Source: Psychrobacillus sp. FSL K6-4046 (GTDB lineage: Bacteria; Bacillota; Bacilli; Bacillales_A; Planococcaceae). Taken from it: a stretch of 64,000 nt of DNA. Under the pieces are notes generated by a model. The model was not told where the DNA came from. It saw only the letters and a program-made list of their open reading frames with translations, and made no database searches. The translations under genes were made by a program, and so were the position numbers. Below are positions 14,616-24,827 of this stretch, piece by piece (positions within the stretch are counted from its first letter, which is position 1; each line of letters opens with the position of its first letter). The stretch spans positions 682,001 through 746,000 of the forward strand of contig NZ_CP152020.1 in NCBI RefSeq assembly GCF_038624605.1, given 5' to 3'.

Positions 14616-16778
14616 TTGAGAGTTTTAATAACAGGTGGATATGGCTTTATCGGTTCTCATGTAGCCGACCGATATTTTAAAGAAGGCTATGATGTATTTA
14701 TCTTGGATGATTTATCTACCGGAAATAAAGAACATATCAAGTTCAAGCATAAGAGTTATATCGTTTCTGTGGAAGATAAAAAATGTGAAGAAATTTTTCG
14801 TTCGTATCACTTCGATGTGGTCATTCATTTGGCAGCCCAGGTTAGTGTAATGAAATCTATTTTAGATCCAAAACGAGATACAGAAATTAATGCAGTAGGT
14901 TTAGTGAATATATTATCCCTATCTCACAAGTATAAAGTAGGGAAATTTATTTTTGCGTCGTCTGCTGCAGTTTATGGGGCTAATGAACAGCTTCCCTTAC
15001 AGGAAACTAATAGGTGTAATCCTATCTCTCCTTATGGTATGAGTAAGTGGTTAGGAGAATCATATTGTGAAAAATGGCGAGAACTATATAGCTATGAAAG
15101 TGTCGTCTTTCGATTCTCTAATGTGTATGGGCCTCGTCAAGGCAATACAGGAGAAGGTGGAGTCATCTCTACTTTCTTAGAGAGAATAACGGAAGGTAAA
15201 TATTTGGATATTTATGGAGATGGAGAACAAACACGAGATTTCATCTATGTAGGCGATGTTGCAGACGCCATTTATCGGACGTCAAACTCTAATTTAAGTG
15301 GAATTTACAACTTGTCCACGAATAGTGAAATAAGCATAAATGAGTTGGTCGGTTTGATGGAGGAGCTTCATGGAGAAACAGAGGTTGCCTACACTGCTGC
15401 CAAGGAAGGAGACATTCAGCGTTCCTCTCTATCAAATGAAAAGGTAGTAAACGATTTAGACTGGAGCCCAATGTTTAGTATGAAACGGGGTTTGGAGCAG
15501 ACATATGAGTGGATCAAGGATAAAAAAACGAAACAGACGTCCGAAAAAACAGTTACTTCTTCCAAAAAAGCTCCTAGCCTCTTCAAACAATTTCAGCCCT
15601 ATATAGAAAATGTGCTGGTATTCTCTGTGATTGCTTGGTTAACTCTAGCAAACCAAGTGAGCGTCTTGAATATAGTAGACTTTGCCTTATTTTATATATT
15701 AATTATAGGTGTGATTTATGGGAACAGGCAGTCTATTATAGCTGTGTGCCTTTCTATTGGACTCCTCATCTTTGAAAAAATACTTGAAGGTAGAGAATTG
15801 ATCTCCCTTACGTACGATACCTCTTTCCTCTTACAAGTGGCACTCTTTCTATCCATAGGGCTTATTGTAGGCTACTCAATTGAACGAAAGAACAACCTAT
15901 TAAAAGAACAAAAAAGTAAACTGGAGGAGCATGAAGATCGCTATTCTTTTTTAAGTGACATGCATGCAGAGATGAGAGAAGTAAAAAAAGAGCTGCAATT
16001 GCGCGTGCTCAATACAGGAGACGGACTTGGAAAAATACATTATCTCCTGAAAGAGTTAGATACCCTAGACCCTGAACGTATTTATTTGAACAGTATAGAT
16101 GTGCTGCAAAAAATGATGAAGGTAAAAAAAGTGTCTATATATAAGTTTTCGAATGACAATGCCTCCTACAAATTAGTAGCAGATTCAGGCTCCTTTAAAT
16201 CTTCTGCAACTCTGAAGGTAGAAGATGATTATGTTCAGCAAATAGCAAACAAGAAAAGTATTTTTGTGAATAAAACACTCCTCCCCAATGCCCCTTTAAT
16301 GGCTGCCTGCCTGTCAAATGGTGAAGAAAAAATAGCACTTATTACAATTGATGACTTAGAATTCGAGCATATTTCACTTTATCATGAAAACCTATTTAAA
16401 ATTATTACAGAATTGATAGAAGCTGCACTAGTTAGGGCGCTACACTTTCAAAGCCTGTCTGAGCAAGAACATTTTCTGGCGCAGAGTCCAGTATTAAAGG
16501 AATCTGTCTTCCAAAAAATTCTTCAAACGAAAAGAGAAGCATATACCAAATTTCAAATACCATATCTTCTGTTAGAAGGAATGATAAATGAGGAAACCTT
16601 CATTCATGATGTCACAGAAATATCCAAAGAAATTGATGAAACAGATTATATAGGAGAGAGCAACGAGCATCATCTACTAGTTTTGCTTGCTAATACTTCT
16701 AAGCAAGCAGGTGAGCAACTAGTATCCAGGCTAAGTGAAAAAGGCATTGTATTAAAGCTAGTAGAAGGAGAGCTTTAA
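14616..16778 (+). CDS. pelD: UDP-sugar 4-epimerase fused to PelD
   Basis: About 720 residues. Residues 1-305 are a GalE-type epimerase with the NAD-binding TGGYGFIGS at the very N-terminus and the Y140xxxK144 catalytic pair in SPYGMSKW. Four membrane helices follow (about residues 325-420), then a coiled coil, a GAF domain (about 480-620) and a degenerate GGDEF-like domain (about 640-720). That second half is the plan of PelD, the c-di-GMP receptor of the Pel synthase complex. The segment where an inhibitory RxxD site would fall reads D674-ETD, so the arginine appears lost. The start is set at TTG 14616, which begins the family in register after GGAGAGGG; ATG 14577 would add 13 residues. The epimerase probably supplies UDP-GalNAc-type precursor. 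Confidence 0.88.
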   Translation: MRVLITGGYGFIGSHVADRYFKEGYDVFILDDLSTGNKEHIKFKHKSYIVSVEDKKCEEIFRSYHFDVVIHLAAQVSVMKSILDPKRDTEINAVGLVNILSLSHKYKVGKFIFASSAAVYGANEQLPLQETNRCNPISPYGMSKWLGESYCEKWRELYSYESVVFRFSNVYGPRQGNTGEGGVISTFLERITEGKYLDIYGDGEQTRDFIYVGDVADAIYRTSNSNLSGIYNLSTNSEISINELVGLMEELHGETEVAYTAAKEGDIQRSSLSNEKVVNDLDWSPMFSMKRGLEQTYEWIKDKKTKQTSEKTVTSSKKAPSLFKQFQPYIENVLVFSVIAWLTLANQVSVLNIVDFALFYILIIGVIYGNRQSIIAVCLSIGLLIFEKILEGRELISLTYDTSFLLQVALFLSIGLIVGYSIERKNNLLKEQKSKLEEHEDRYSFLSDMHAEMREVKKELQLRVLNTGDGLGKIHYLLKELDTLDPERIYLNSIDVLQKMMKVKKVSIYKFSNDNASYKLVADSGSFKSSATLKVEDDYVQQIANKKSIFVNKTLLPNAPLMAACLSNGEEKIALITIDDLEFEHISLYHENLFKIITELIEAALVRALHFQSLSEQEHFLAQSPVLKESVFQKILQTKREAYTKFQIPYLLLEGMINEETFIHDVTEISKEIDETDYIGESNEHHLLVLLANTSKQAGEQLVSRLSEKGIVLKLVEGEL

Positions 16779-17696
16779 ATGATGTACGTCTATGTAATTT
16801 ACCTTATATTATCGGCTATCATTTTATTTTTCATCACACAGAGAAACGTAAAGGAATGGATACTGAAGATCATAGTTGTCAGTTTTCTACCTGTTATCGG
16901 GTGGCTTTTGCCCATTCAGTGGCCAAAAAGGGCGATAGTAAACAAGGGAGATGAGCTAGATAGCTATATTAATCAGATGAATGAGGATATAGCCTTGGAA
17001 ATATTATTAAGCCAAGAAAAAATAGATAAAGAAAAAGAATTGAATATTGTTCCAATAGAGGACGCATTAGTAATCAGTAATTATACTGCTAGAAGAAAAG
17101 CGATGATTAACGTATTAAAGGAAAATCCACTGGAGTATATGGAGGTTATAAAAACAGCCGTGCTAAATGAGGATCCTGAAACTTCACATTATGCTGTTAC
17201 CGCAGTAATGGAAGTGAAGCGAAAGCTATCCATCGCCATTATGGAGCTTTCGGATGCCTATCATAGTAATAAACAAGATGTCGCAAATGCTATATCGTAC
17301 ACCAATGCTATCAAGTCCTATATGAACAGTGGCTTTTTAGATGAACAGACCCTAAAGAAATATAAGTATTTATATATCGAAGTGTTAGAACAGTTGATAC
17401 TTCATAACGTATCAGAGGAACACATATATAAGGAAAAGTTTAGAGCAGAGGTAGAGATGAAGGAATATTTAGCAGCAGAAACTACATGTAAACAATATCA
17501 GAAGAAGTTTCCAGCCTCTGAAGAACCTTATATTTGTTTCATTGAATTATTTTACACTACTAAATCTTCTATTAAGCTACAAGAAACATTGAATCGATTA
17601 AAAAATTCAACTATCCAATTTTCAAATAGAGGACTTACTATCGTAAGGTATTGGTCGGAAGGATTTGAACATGAAGCTAACAGGGAACTTCTCTAA
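16779..17696 (+). CDS. pelE: PelE-like membrane protein with TPR-like helices
   Basis: 305 residues. Two membrane helices occupy about residues 3-20 and 28-46. They are followed by a cytoplasmic, all-helical, TPR-like domain that includes EDALVISNYTARRKAMINVL and DPETSHYAVTAVMEVKRKLS. This size and layout match PelE of Gram-positive pel clusters, a scaffold that holds PelD, PelF and PelG together at the membrane. A GAAGGAGAG site precedes the double ATG. The stop overlaps the deacetylase gene by 26 bases. The assignment rests on layout and position rather than on a catalytic motif. Confidence 0.82.
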   Translation: MMYVYVIYLILSAIILFFITQRNVKEWILKIIVVSFLPVIGWLLPIQWPKRAIVNKGDELDSYINQMNEDIALEILLSQEKIDKEKELNIVPIEDALVISNYTARRKAMINVLKENPLEYMEVIKTAVLNEDPETSHYAVTAVMEVKRKLSIAIMELSDAYHSNKQDVANAISYTNAIKSYMNSGFLDEQTLKKYKYLYIEVLEQLILHNVSEEHIYKEKFRAEVEMKEYLAAETTCKQYQKKFPASEEPYICFIELFYTTKSSIKLQETLNRLKNSTIQFSNRGLTIVRYWSEGFEHEANRELL

Positions 17697-19506
17697 AAAA
17701 ATATATATCATTTTAATACTAGTCTTATTATTTGGTTTACTCCTTCAATTCGCCCATTCCAAGTTTGTCTTACAATTTCAACAAAATCAAAGCTTGATAG
17801 AGGAAAAGAAAGAGATTATGAAAAACGGCTTTGGTGAACAACAGCCTATTACAAGTGGGGACGCTTATTGTGTTTTCTATGATAAGGCCGATGCCTACAG
17901 TAATAGATTAAAAGCTAATGCGATACAATCTTTGGAATATATGAAAATGAAGACTTTAGAAGTAAATGTGGAGGAAAGATTGGAAGAGTTAAGCAATTGT
18001 AAAGTGGTGATTCTCGCGACAGACAAAATAGGACATTTAGGAGATATAGAAAATGTGGAGCAGTATGTTCATCAAGGTGGATATATTCTTTTCATGTCGG
18101 TCCTAGAGCCTGATGATCATTATCAAATTTTGTACCGTAAAGTTGGAGTCACTTCTTTTCACGATTATATAAACACGAAGGGAATAAAACTAACTTCTAA
18201 CGTGTTGATAGGAGAGAAAGATCTCATAATCGATGATGAATTTATTACTAATACATCCTTAAGTATAGCGCTAGCTGATGAGGCAGAATTATTAGCGAAA
18301 AGTTATCAGGACATTCCACTGTTATGGAAATCGAATTATGGGGAAGGGGCATTTATGAGTTTCAATGGAACCTTACTCCAGGAGAAGATAAACCGCGGCT
18401 TTTTTGTAGGTGCATTAAGCTTGCTAGAGCCCAATTTCATCTATCCAATTTTTAATCTAAAAGTATTTTTCATCGATGACTTCCCTGCACCAATTGTTAG
18501 AGGTACTACGCAGGTTATTTATGACGAATATAAGAAGGATATCCCATCTTTTTATCAGGAAATTTGGTGGCCAGATATGTTGAAAACTGCTAGAGACTAC
18601 GATTTAAAATATACCGGAGCCATCATTGAAACATATAACGATAGAGTAGAGCCTCCCTTCGATAATATAGACGACAAGGATACTCATTACTTAATATCTT
18701 ATGGACGTGAGTTAATAGATAGCGGAGGGGAATTAGGATTCCACGGCTATAATCATCAATCGTTAGTAATGGATAAAGAGGTTTCTAAAGTTTACGGCTA
18801 TAAGGAATGGAAAAAGAAATCTGACATGTTCAAATCCATTCAAGAGCTTGTTACCTATACTAAAAATGCTTTTCCTCAGTACACAGTTACCTCCTATGTT
18901 CCTCCATCCAACACGCTGTCAGTGGAGGGGAGAGAAGCCTTGAAGCTAGCATGGAAGGATTTAACGGTTATCTCTTCCTTATACCCTCAGGATGGAGAGG
19001 GAGTGGCCTATGTCCAGGAATTCGAAGTAGCGGATGATGGGATTATCGAGATGCCACGAGCAACCTCTGGCTATTATGAGAAGGTTTATGATCGTTGGGC
19101 AGAGGCGAATACAATGACTGGAGTCGGTGTATTTTCTCACTTTGTTCATCCAGATGACGTTATTAGTGAAGACCGAAGCAACAACATGGGATGGGAACAA
19201 AATTATGAGCTTTTTAATGAGTATATGAGTCGGGTTCAGCATACGTATCCATGGGTTCGGGCTTTGCCTGCAACTGAGGCTGCTTTGGATATGGCGAAGA
19301 GTATCTACTCCCATGTTACTTGGAGTCATAGTGAATATGCGATAGAGGGTCACGTGACCAATTATCGTTCAGAATCCTTTTATGTATTTAGGACGACAAG
19401 TAACATAAAGGGCTTAACCAACTGTACTGTTTTAACTATCGATGAAAACACCTATTTAGTTACTGCCAAAGCTGCTAATTTCAAAATAGAACTGGAGGAA
19501 GCTTGA
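17671..19506 (+). CDS. PelA-like membrane-anchored polysaccharide deacetylase (DUF2194-like)
   Basis: About 611 residues. An N-terminal membrane anchor (about residues 8-30) is followed by a flavodoxin/Rossmann-like segment (about 60-240) and a deacetylase domain. The metal site of CE4-like or PelA-type deacetylases is visible: D269-D270 in FFIDDFPAP, H358 and H362 in FHGYNH, and FSHFVHPDD further on. The N-terminal glycoside hydrolase domain of Pseudomonas PelA is absent. This equals the deacetylase-only PelA of Gram-positive pel clusters. It should remove acetyl groups from the polymer outside the membrane, making it cationic. The start is ATG 17671, with CGGAAGGA 7 bases upstream; TTG 17665 is worse placed. 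Confidence 0.88.
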   Translation: MKLTGNFSKKIYIILILVLLFGLLLQFAHSKFVLQFQQNQSLIEEKKEIMKNGFGEQQPITSGDAYCVFYDKADAYSNRLKANAIQSLEYMKMKTLEVNVEERLEELSNCKVVILATDKIGHLGDIENVEQYVHQGGYILFMSVLEPDDHYQILYRKVGVTSFHDYINTKGIKLTSNVLIGEKDLIIDDEFITNTSLSIALADEAELLAKSYQDIPLLWKSNYGEGAFMSFNGTLLQEKINRGFFVGALSLLEPNFIYPIFNLKVFFIDDFPAPIVRGTTQVIYDEYKKDIPSFYQEIWWPDMLKTARDYDLKYTGAIIETYNDRVEPPFDNIDDKDTHYLISYGRELIDSGGELGFHGYNHQSLVMDKEVSKVYGYKEWKKKSDMFKSIQELVTYTKNAFPQYTVTSYVPPSNTLSVEGREALKLAWKDLTVISSLYPQDGEGVAYVQEFEVADDGIIEMPRATSGYYEKVYDRWAEANTMTGVGVFSHFVHPDDVISEDRSNNMGWEQNYELFNEYMSRVQHTYPWVRALPATEAALDMAKSIYSHVTWSHSEYAIEGHVTNYRSESFYVFRTTSNIKGLTNCTVLTIDENTYLVTAKAANFKIELEEA

Positions 19507-19508
19507 GC

Positions 19509-20936
19509 GTGAAAATATGTCTGATAGCCGAAGGGTCATATCCTTATGTAAACGGAGGGGTATCAAGCTGGATTCATAGTCTAGTCACAGAAATGCCGGA
19601 GCATGAATTTATCATTTATGCTATTGGAGCAGAAACAAAGCAAAAGGGAAAATATAGGTACACACTTCCAGCTAATTTAATTGAGGTGAAAGAAATCTTC
19701 CTAGACGAGTATTTATACGAAGAAAAGAATTGGGGAAGAAGATATAAGCTTACGGATAAGGAAAAGAATAATCTTGTGGCACTTATAACTGGCAGTAAGG
19801 ACATAAACTGGAGTGAACTATTTGACCTTCTAAGGAGCAAAAAATTTGAGAATGTTGGTGAGTTCCTTTCAAGCAAGGATTACTTCGACCTAATCGAATT
19901 CTTAGCAGGGGAGACATATAGCAGGGTACCCTTTACGGAGTTATTTTGGACAGTGAGGTCTATGATTCTACCTTTGTTCTTAACGATTCGTCATGATATG
20001 CCAGAGGCGGACGTCTATCACGCAGTATCAACCGGCTACGCTGGAGTGGTTGGAACTTTAGCGAAGCATGTGCATCAAAAGCCGCTTCTGCTCACGGAGC
20101 ATGGTATTTATTCGAGAGAGCGAGAAGAAGAAATTATAAAAGCGGACTGGGTAAAGGGGTACTTTAAAGACTTATGGATTAATTATTTCTATACATTATC
20201 TAATTCCATTTACGAGGCAGCCGACCAGGTAATTACTTTGTTCGATCGAAATAAGGAAATTGAAGTAGAGCTGGGGTGTCCAGAAGAGAAAATAGTCATC
20301 ATACCGAATGGAGTGGAAATATCTAGCTATAGTGACTTACAAGGAGCAGAAGATGAAGATGTCCTGCGTATTGGCGCAATAGTTCGTTTAGTACCTATTA
20401 AAGATATCAAGACAATGATTCAAAGCTTTGGATTAATAGAAAAAGAAATATCCAATGTAGAATTATTTATCATGGGACCAACCGACGAGGATGACATGTA
20501 TTATAGGGAATGCCTCCAGATGGTAAACACTTTAGGGATTAAACGAATTATCTTTACAGGAATGGTAGACGTAAAAGAGTATGTAGGGAAAATGGATATT
20601 CTTCTGTTAACCAGTATTAGTGAGGGGCAGCCATTGGCTATATTGGAGGGCTTGGCAAGTAAGAAGCCATTCGTCGCAACGAATGTAGGGGGATGTAAGG
20701 AGCTAATATTAGGCAGTAAGGGAGATAACTATGGTCAGGCTGGTTTTATAGCATCCGTCATGAATTATGAGGAAATAGCCAGCTATATTCTTCAGCTTTG
20801 TAACGATAAAAAACTGAGAGAAACAATGGGAAGCAATGGTTTTAATCGTGTGAAAAATAACTACAAGCGAAGTAGTTTCATCACAGGTTATAGGGAACTT
20901 TATTTGTCAGTAGGAGGAGTGGCATGGCAGGCATAG
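19509..20936 (+). CDS. pelF: PelF-like GT4 glycosyltransferase
   Basis: About 475 residues with no membrane segment. The N-terminus CLIAEGSYPYVNGGVSSWIH is the typical PelF opening, a GT-B glycosyltransferase fold. The nucleotide-sugar-binding half carries GAIVRLVPIKDIKTMI and the E-x7-E motif EGQPLAILE at about residue 372. PelF polymerises nucleotide sugars, UDP-GalNAc or GlcNAc type, at the cytoplasmic face and passes the chain to PelG. GGAGG lies 4 bases from a TTG at 19503 and 10 bases from GTG 19509; GTG is preferred here but not proven. It overlaps both neighbours, so translational coupling is likely. Confidence 0.93.
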   Translation: MKICLIAEGSYPYVNGGVSSWIHSLVTEMPEHEFIIYAIGAETKQKGKYRYTLPANLIEVKEIFLDEYLYEEKNWGRRYKLTDKEKNNLVALITGSKDINWSELFDLLRSKKFENVGEFLSSKDYFDLIEFLAGETYSRVPFTELFWTVRSMILPLFLTIRHDMPEADVYHAVSTGYAGVVGTLAKHVHQKPLLLTEHGIYSREREEEIIKADWVKGYFKDLWINYFYTLSNSIYEAADQVITLFDRNKEIEVELGCPEEKIVIIPNGVEISSYSDLQGAEDEDVLRIGAIVRLVPIKDIKTMIQSFGLIEKEISNVELFIMGPTDEDDMYYRECLQMVNTLGIKRIIFTGMVDVKEYVGKMDILLLTSISEGQPLAILEGLASKKPFVATNVGGCKELILGSKGDNYGQAGFIASVMNYEEIASYILQLCNDKKLRETMGSNGFNRVKNNYKRSSFITGYRELYLSVGGVAWQA

Positions 20937-23900
20937 GCTTTGAGCTTAGAAAGCTGTTCAAAGAGGAAGGCATTGTCCAAAATTTAAAAGCCTATGGATA
21001 TTCCTCCTTTACGACGATTGGACCAATGATTCTTTGTATTGTTTTAGTATTTATACAGCAAAACATGATCACGAAGAATGGTGGTAAACCATTTGACAAT
21101 GAATTGTTCATCTCAACGATGACCTACTGCTTTATTTTTTCTATTCTAGTGACATCTGGATTAGCGATGGTATTAACTAGATTCATAGCGGATAGTATTT
21201 ATGAACGGAAGCTGAAGAAAATCATTTCTTCCTTTTACGGAGCACTTATTATTATCTTACCGTTTGCAGGGATGATTGCAGGAGTGTTTCTTTATGGGGT
21301 TTCAGCAGGCTTGGCCTTTAAAATAGCTGCCTACTTATTTTTTATCGAGCTAGTCATTATATGGGTGCAGGGGATTTATCTCTCTGCTTTGAAGGATTAC
21401 AAGCGTATTGTGAGAAGCTTTACAATTGCCATCCTTACTTCCATGGCGATCAGTTATTTGCTGTTTACCTTAACGGAGATTAACCTCACCACTATTGCAT
21501 TGATAGGAATGGACATCGGCTTTGCGATTTTTGTAGGAATGACTATGTACCATTTTGAGCAGGTGTTTCCAAGAGACGAAGAGAACAGTTACTTTTCCTT
21601 TCTCCGTTACTTCCAAAAGTTTCCTTCCGTCTTTTTGAGTGGAATCTTTTTATATGCGAGCGTATACGTTCATAATATGATCTATTGGTTTTTTTCAGGA
21701 AATCATCTATTGGTTGCCGATCGATTTCGGTTAATGCCCTTTTATGATTTACCTGTGTTTTATGCGTATCTAACAGTGGTACCATCCCTGGTGATGTTTG
21801 TAGTTATCGTAGAAACGGATTTTTATGAGAAATTCTTAAACTTTTATAAAAATATTATAGACGGTGGAACATTTAACAGTATTCAAATAGCGAAAAAAGA
21901 AATGCAAAATGTATTGTTTTTAAGGATTGGATTTGTAGTAGAGGTACAGCTTGTATTTACAGCTCTGTCCATTGCATTAGGTTTAATCTATCTACCAAGG
22001 ATAGGATTTTCTATGGAGCAGCTAGATTTGTTTATCTTCTTATGTCTAGGTTATTTTTTCTATATTATTGCCTTTATTGTAATCCACGCGCTCATGTATT
22101 TTGATGACCGTAAGGGAGTGTTGTGGATCAGCGCTTTATTATTTTTCTCTAATGCAATCCTTACGTATGTATCCATGAATATGGGTATTGATGGACTCGG
22201 TATATTCATCGCTGCGTTTGTAACCCTTGTCGTAGCAATCGCTCGACTACTCTATATGCTTTCTAACCTATACTATTACACGTTTTGTTCCCAGCCAATA
22301 ACCACACAGAAAAAGAAGCTTAAAGCCTCGAAAGGTATTATAACGATGCTGCTAATTGCTTCGATTATTTTAGCTGGTTGTACAGAGAGTAAGAGCGAAC
22401 AAGAAGAGAACGTTGTTCAGGAAACTCCAGCTATTGTGCAGGACAACACAAAGGATTCAAAGTTGGTGGAGGATAAGCGGCTATATGAAAGAGATGTAGA
22501 TAGCTCGATTAAGTCGTTGTATATCACAGTCTTACCTGAAGATAAGCCTAAAGAGGAAGCATTAGATTGGTACAGTTTAAATAGACTAGAGGACCGATAT
22601 AGTGAAGAAAAATTAGAGGTTATTTTTGCTGAGGGAACAGAAGACGGGGCAGGCTCAAAGGAAGGCATGTTCGGTCACGGAGCAGTTGAGGCAAACGCCA
22701 ACATAAGCCTAAGAGGGAACACCGCAAGATATGCTGCGCAAAAGTCTTATAAGATTAAGCTTTATGATAACGCTGGTTTGTGGCAAAACCAGCGTATTAT
22801 CAATTTGAACAAACACATATTGGATCCGAGTCGGCTGAGAAATAAATTAAGCTTCGATGTAATGGAAAATATAACGAATTTAACGAGCCTCCGAACGCAA
22901 TTTGTTCATCTTTATGTAAAGGACCTAACAGCTGGAGAACAAGCAAAGTATGAGGACCATGGTTTATATACACACGTAGAGCAGCCAAATGAGATGTTTT
23001 TAAAAAACCATTGGCTTGACCCTAATGGTCAACTTTATAAGGTTAATTTCTTCGAATTCGGTCGATATGCTCAGCAAATTAAATCACAGAATGACCCTAC
23101 CTATGATAAAAAAGCATTTGAAACAATATTAGAGATTAAGGGCAGGGAAGAGCATGACAAATTAATCGATATGTTAAATGACATAAACAATATGAATATC
23201 CCAATAGAGGAAACAGTGGAGAAGCATTTTGACTTGGACAATTTCTTAACCTGGACCGCAGTGAATATACTAATGGACAATATGGATACAGATGCTAACA
23301 ATTTCTATTTATATTCCCCTTTGAACTCGGAGAAATGGTACATACTCCCTTGGGATTATGACGGAGCGTGGGAATACCAAAGAGAAAAAAATTATATAAG
23401 ACCTTACCAGGCAGGTATTAGTAATTACTGGGGAAGTCTCTTGCATAATAGATATTTTCGGACAGAAAAGAACGTTCAGCAGCTTACTGACAAGCTGGAG
23501 GAGCTTTCGGAAATCATTAACGAAGAAACAGTGGAAAAGCAAATAAATGAGTATGCTGATTTAATAAAGCCTTTTTTATACCGTAATCCTGATATTCAGT
23601 TTCTACCTGTACCCAATACTCGTTTTGAGGATGAATTACAGAAGATAAAGGAAACACCTTCAAAATCCATGCAAAGATATATAGAAGACCTTGAAAAGCC
23701 GAAGCCCTTTTTTATGAATGAAGTAGAAACGACAAACTCAGAGCTGTTGTTCTCCTGGCAAATATCATATGACCTCCAAATGGATGACATCTTCTATAAA
23801 GTTACTGTAGCAAAAGACCCCAATTTTACAGAAATTGTAGAAGTAAAAGATAAAATTCGTGAAAACTTTTATACAATGAAAAAACCAGAAGATGGACTTT

Positions 23901-24016
23901 ACTTTTGGGAGGTAACAGCTTCAGATTCAAAAGGGAACGTTCAGAGCTCTTTTGAAATGTATATAGATCCAGAAGGAAATGAGTATTTTGGGTTTAGAGA
24001 ATTCGAGGTGGACTAA
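20924..24016 (+). CDS. pelG: PelG exporter fused to CotH-kinase-like lipoprotein-type domain
   Basis: 1030 residues in one uninterrupted frame. Residues 1-455 are PelG: MAGIGFELRKLFKEEG then about 12 membrane helices, the MOP-superfamily transporter of the Pel synthase. A basic loop (TTQKKKLKAS) and a thirteenth helix follow, ending in LAGC at C486, exactly like a lipoprotein signal. Residues about 510-920 form a CotH-like kinase domain (NISLRGNTARYAAQKSYKIK, then NFYLY and PWDYDG with D811 and D813). The C-terminus is a fibronectin-like domain. A standalone CotH lipoprotein seems to have been joined to PelG. CotH enzymes phosphorylate proteins, so it may modify an extracellular partner of the exporter. 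AGGAGG lies 6 bases before the ATG. Confidence 0.9.
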   Translation: MAGIGFELRKLFKEEGIVQNLKAYGYSSFTTIGPMILCIVLVFIQQNMITKNGGKPFDNELFISTMTYCFIFSILVTSGLAMVLTRFIADSIYERKLKKIISSFYGALIIILPFAGMIAGVFLYGVSAGLAFKIAAYLFFIELVIIWVQGIYLSALKDYKRIVRSFTIAILTSMAISYLLFTLTEINLTTIALIGMDIGFAIFVGMTMYHFEQVFPRDEENSYFSFLRYFQKFPSVFLSGIFLYASVYVHNMIYWFFSGNHLLVADRFRLMPFYDLPVFYAYLTVVPSLVMFVVIVETDFYEKFLNFYKNIIDGGTFNSIQIAKKEMQNVLFLRIGFVVEVQLVFTALSIALGLIYLPRIGFSMEQLDLFIFLCLGYFFYIIAFIVIHALMYFDDRKGVLWISALLFFSNAILTYVSMNMGIDGLGIFIAAFVTLVVAIARLLYMLSNLYYYTFCSQPITTQKKKLKASKGIITMLLIASIILAGCTESKSEQEENVVQETPAIVQDNTKDSKLVEDKRLYERDVDSSIKSLYITVLPEDKPKEEALDWYSLNRLEDRYSEEKLEVIFAEGTEDGAGSKEGMFGHGAVEANANISLRGNTARYAAQKSYKIKLYDNAGLWQNQRIINLNKHILDPSRLRNKLSFDVMENITNLTSLRTQFVHLYVKDLTAGEQAKYEDHGLYTHVEQPNEMFLKNHWLDPNGQLYKVNFFEFGRYAQQIKSQNDPTYDKKAFETILEIKGREEHDKLIDMLNDINNMNIPIEETVEKHFDLDNFLTWTAVNILMDNMDTDANNFYLYSPLNSEKWYILPWDYDGAWEYQREKNYIRPYQAGISNYWGSLLHNRYFRTEKNVQQLTDKLEELSEIINEETVEKQINEYADLIKPFLYRNPDIQFLPVPNTRFEDELQKIKETPSKSMQRYIEDLEKPKPFFMNEVETTNSELLFSWQISYDLQMDDIFYKVTVAKDPNFTEIVEVKDKIRENFYTMKKPEDGLYFWEVTASDSKGNVQSSFEMYIDPEGNEYFGFREFEVD

Positions 24017-24723
24017 TGGCAATTGCAAACAAAAGATTTCGACATGAGATGAAGTACTATTTAAACGTATTCGACTATCTGGCCCTTCGACAGAAGGTAT
24101 CATCGATTCTTTCACTTGATAAAAATTCAATCAGTCCTAATGGTTATGGAATACGGAGCTTATATTTTGATGGGATCCATAATCACTCCCTCTACGATAA
24201 AAACAATGGAGTTTTTAATAGAGAGAAGTACCGTATACGAATTTACAACGAAAGCAATGAAAAAATCAGCCTGGAAAGAAAGAGCAAGTATGGTGATTTC
24301 ATATGTAAAGAATCTGCACCTCTTTCACTACGAGAATATGAGGCAATTCTAGCTGGCGAAGTAGACGTACTTGCGAATAAGGACAATGCACTGTTAAAGG
24401 ATTTTTACATGGCATTGAAATACCGAGGATTTAGAGCAAACGTCATCGTAGATTATATTCGTGAGGCATATGTGTACGAGCCAGGAAATGTGCGGATAAC
24501 ATTCGACAAAAGACTTGCAGCAGGCGTTAACACGGTCGATCTATTTGACCCTAATATCATTTTAGAGGAGCCTCTACACCCGGAGCAAACCATTTTAGAA
24601 GTGAAATTCGATCATTTTCTCTCGGACAACATCCGCCAGCTAGTACAGCCAGAAAGATTCGTCCGATCCGCTATTTCCAAATATGTCATTTGTAGAGAAG
24701 TAAACTTTTTGCATTTTAAGTAG
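24016..24723 (+). CDS. VTC-domain protein (polyphosphate-polymerase-like)
   Basis: 235 residues covering one VTC domain: RHEMKYYLNVFDYLAL, then IRSLYFDG, REKYRIRIYNE and KISLERKSKYGDFICKE, which supply the basic tunnel residues of VTC4-type enzymes. VTC proteins make polyphosphate or triphosphate-type products from nucleotides. The start ATG overlaps the stop of the PelG-CotH gene by one base. VTC genes next to CotH and DUF4956 genes recur in bacteria, and the product of that module is not established. Here it is attached to a pel operon. Confidence 0.9.
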   Translation: MAIANKRFRHEMKYYLNVFDYLALRQKVSSILSLDKNSISPNGYGIRSLYFDGIHNHSLYDKNNGVFNREKYRIRIYNESNEKISLERKSKYGDFICKESAPLSLREYEAILAGEVDVLANKDNALLKDFYMALKYRGFRANVIVDYIREAYVYEPGNVRITFDKRLAAGVNTVDLFDPNIILEEPLHPEQTILEVKFDHFLSDNIRQLVQPERFVRSAISKYVICREVNFLHFK

Positions 24724-24827
24724 TAAAAATTAAGAATAATTTCCACTAGCATAGCTCGAGCAGGCTTTTTTCCGCTCAGACGAATGTAGAATTTTATATC
24801 ACTTAAAATAAGTAGCCGAGGAGTAGA

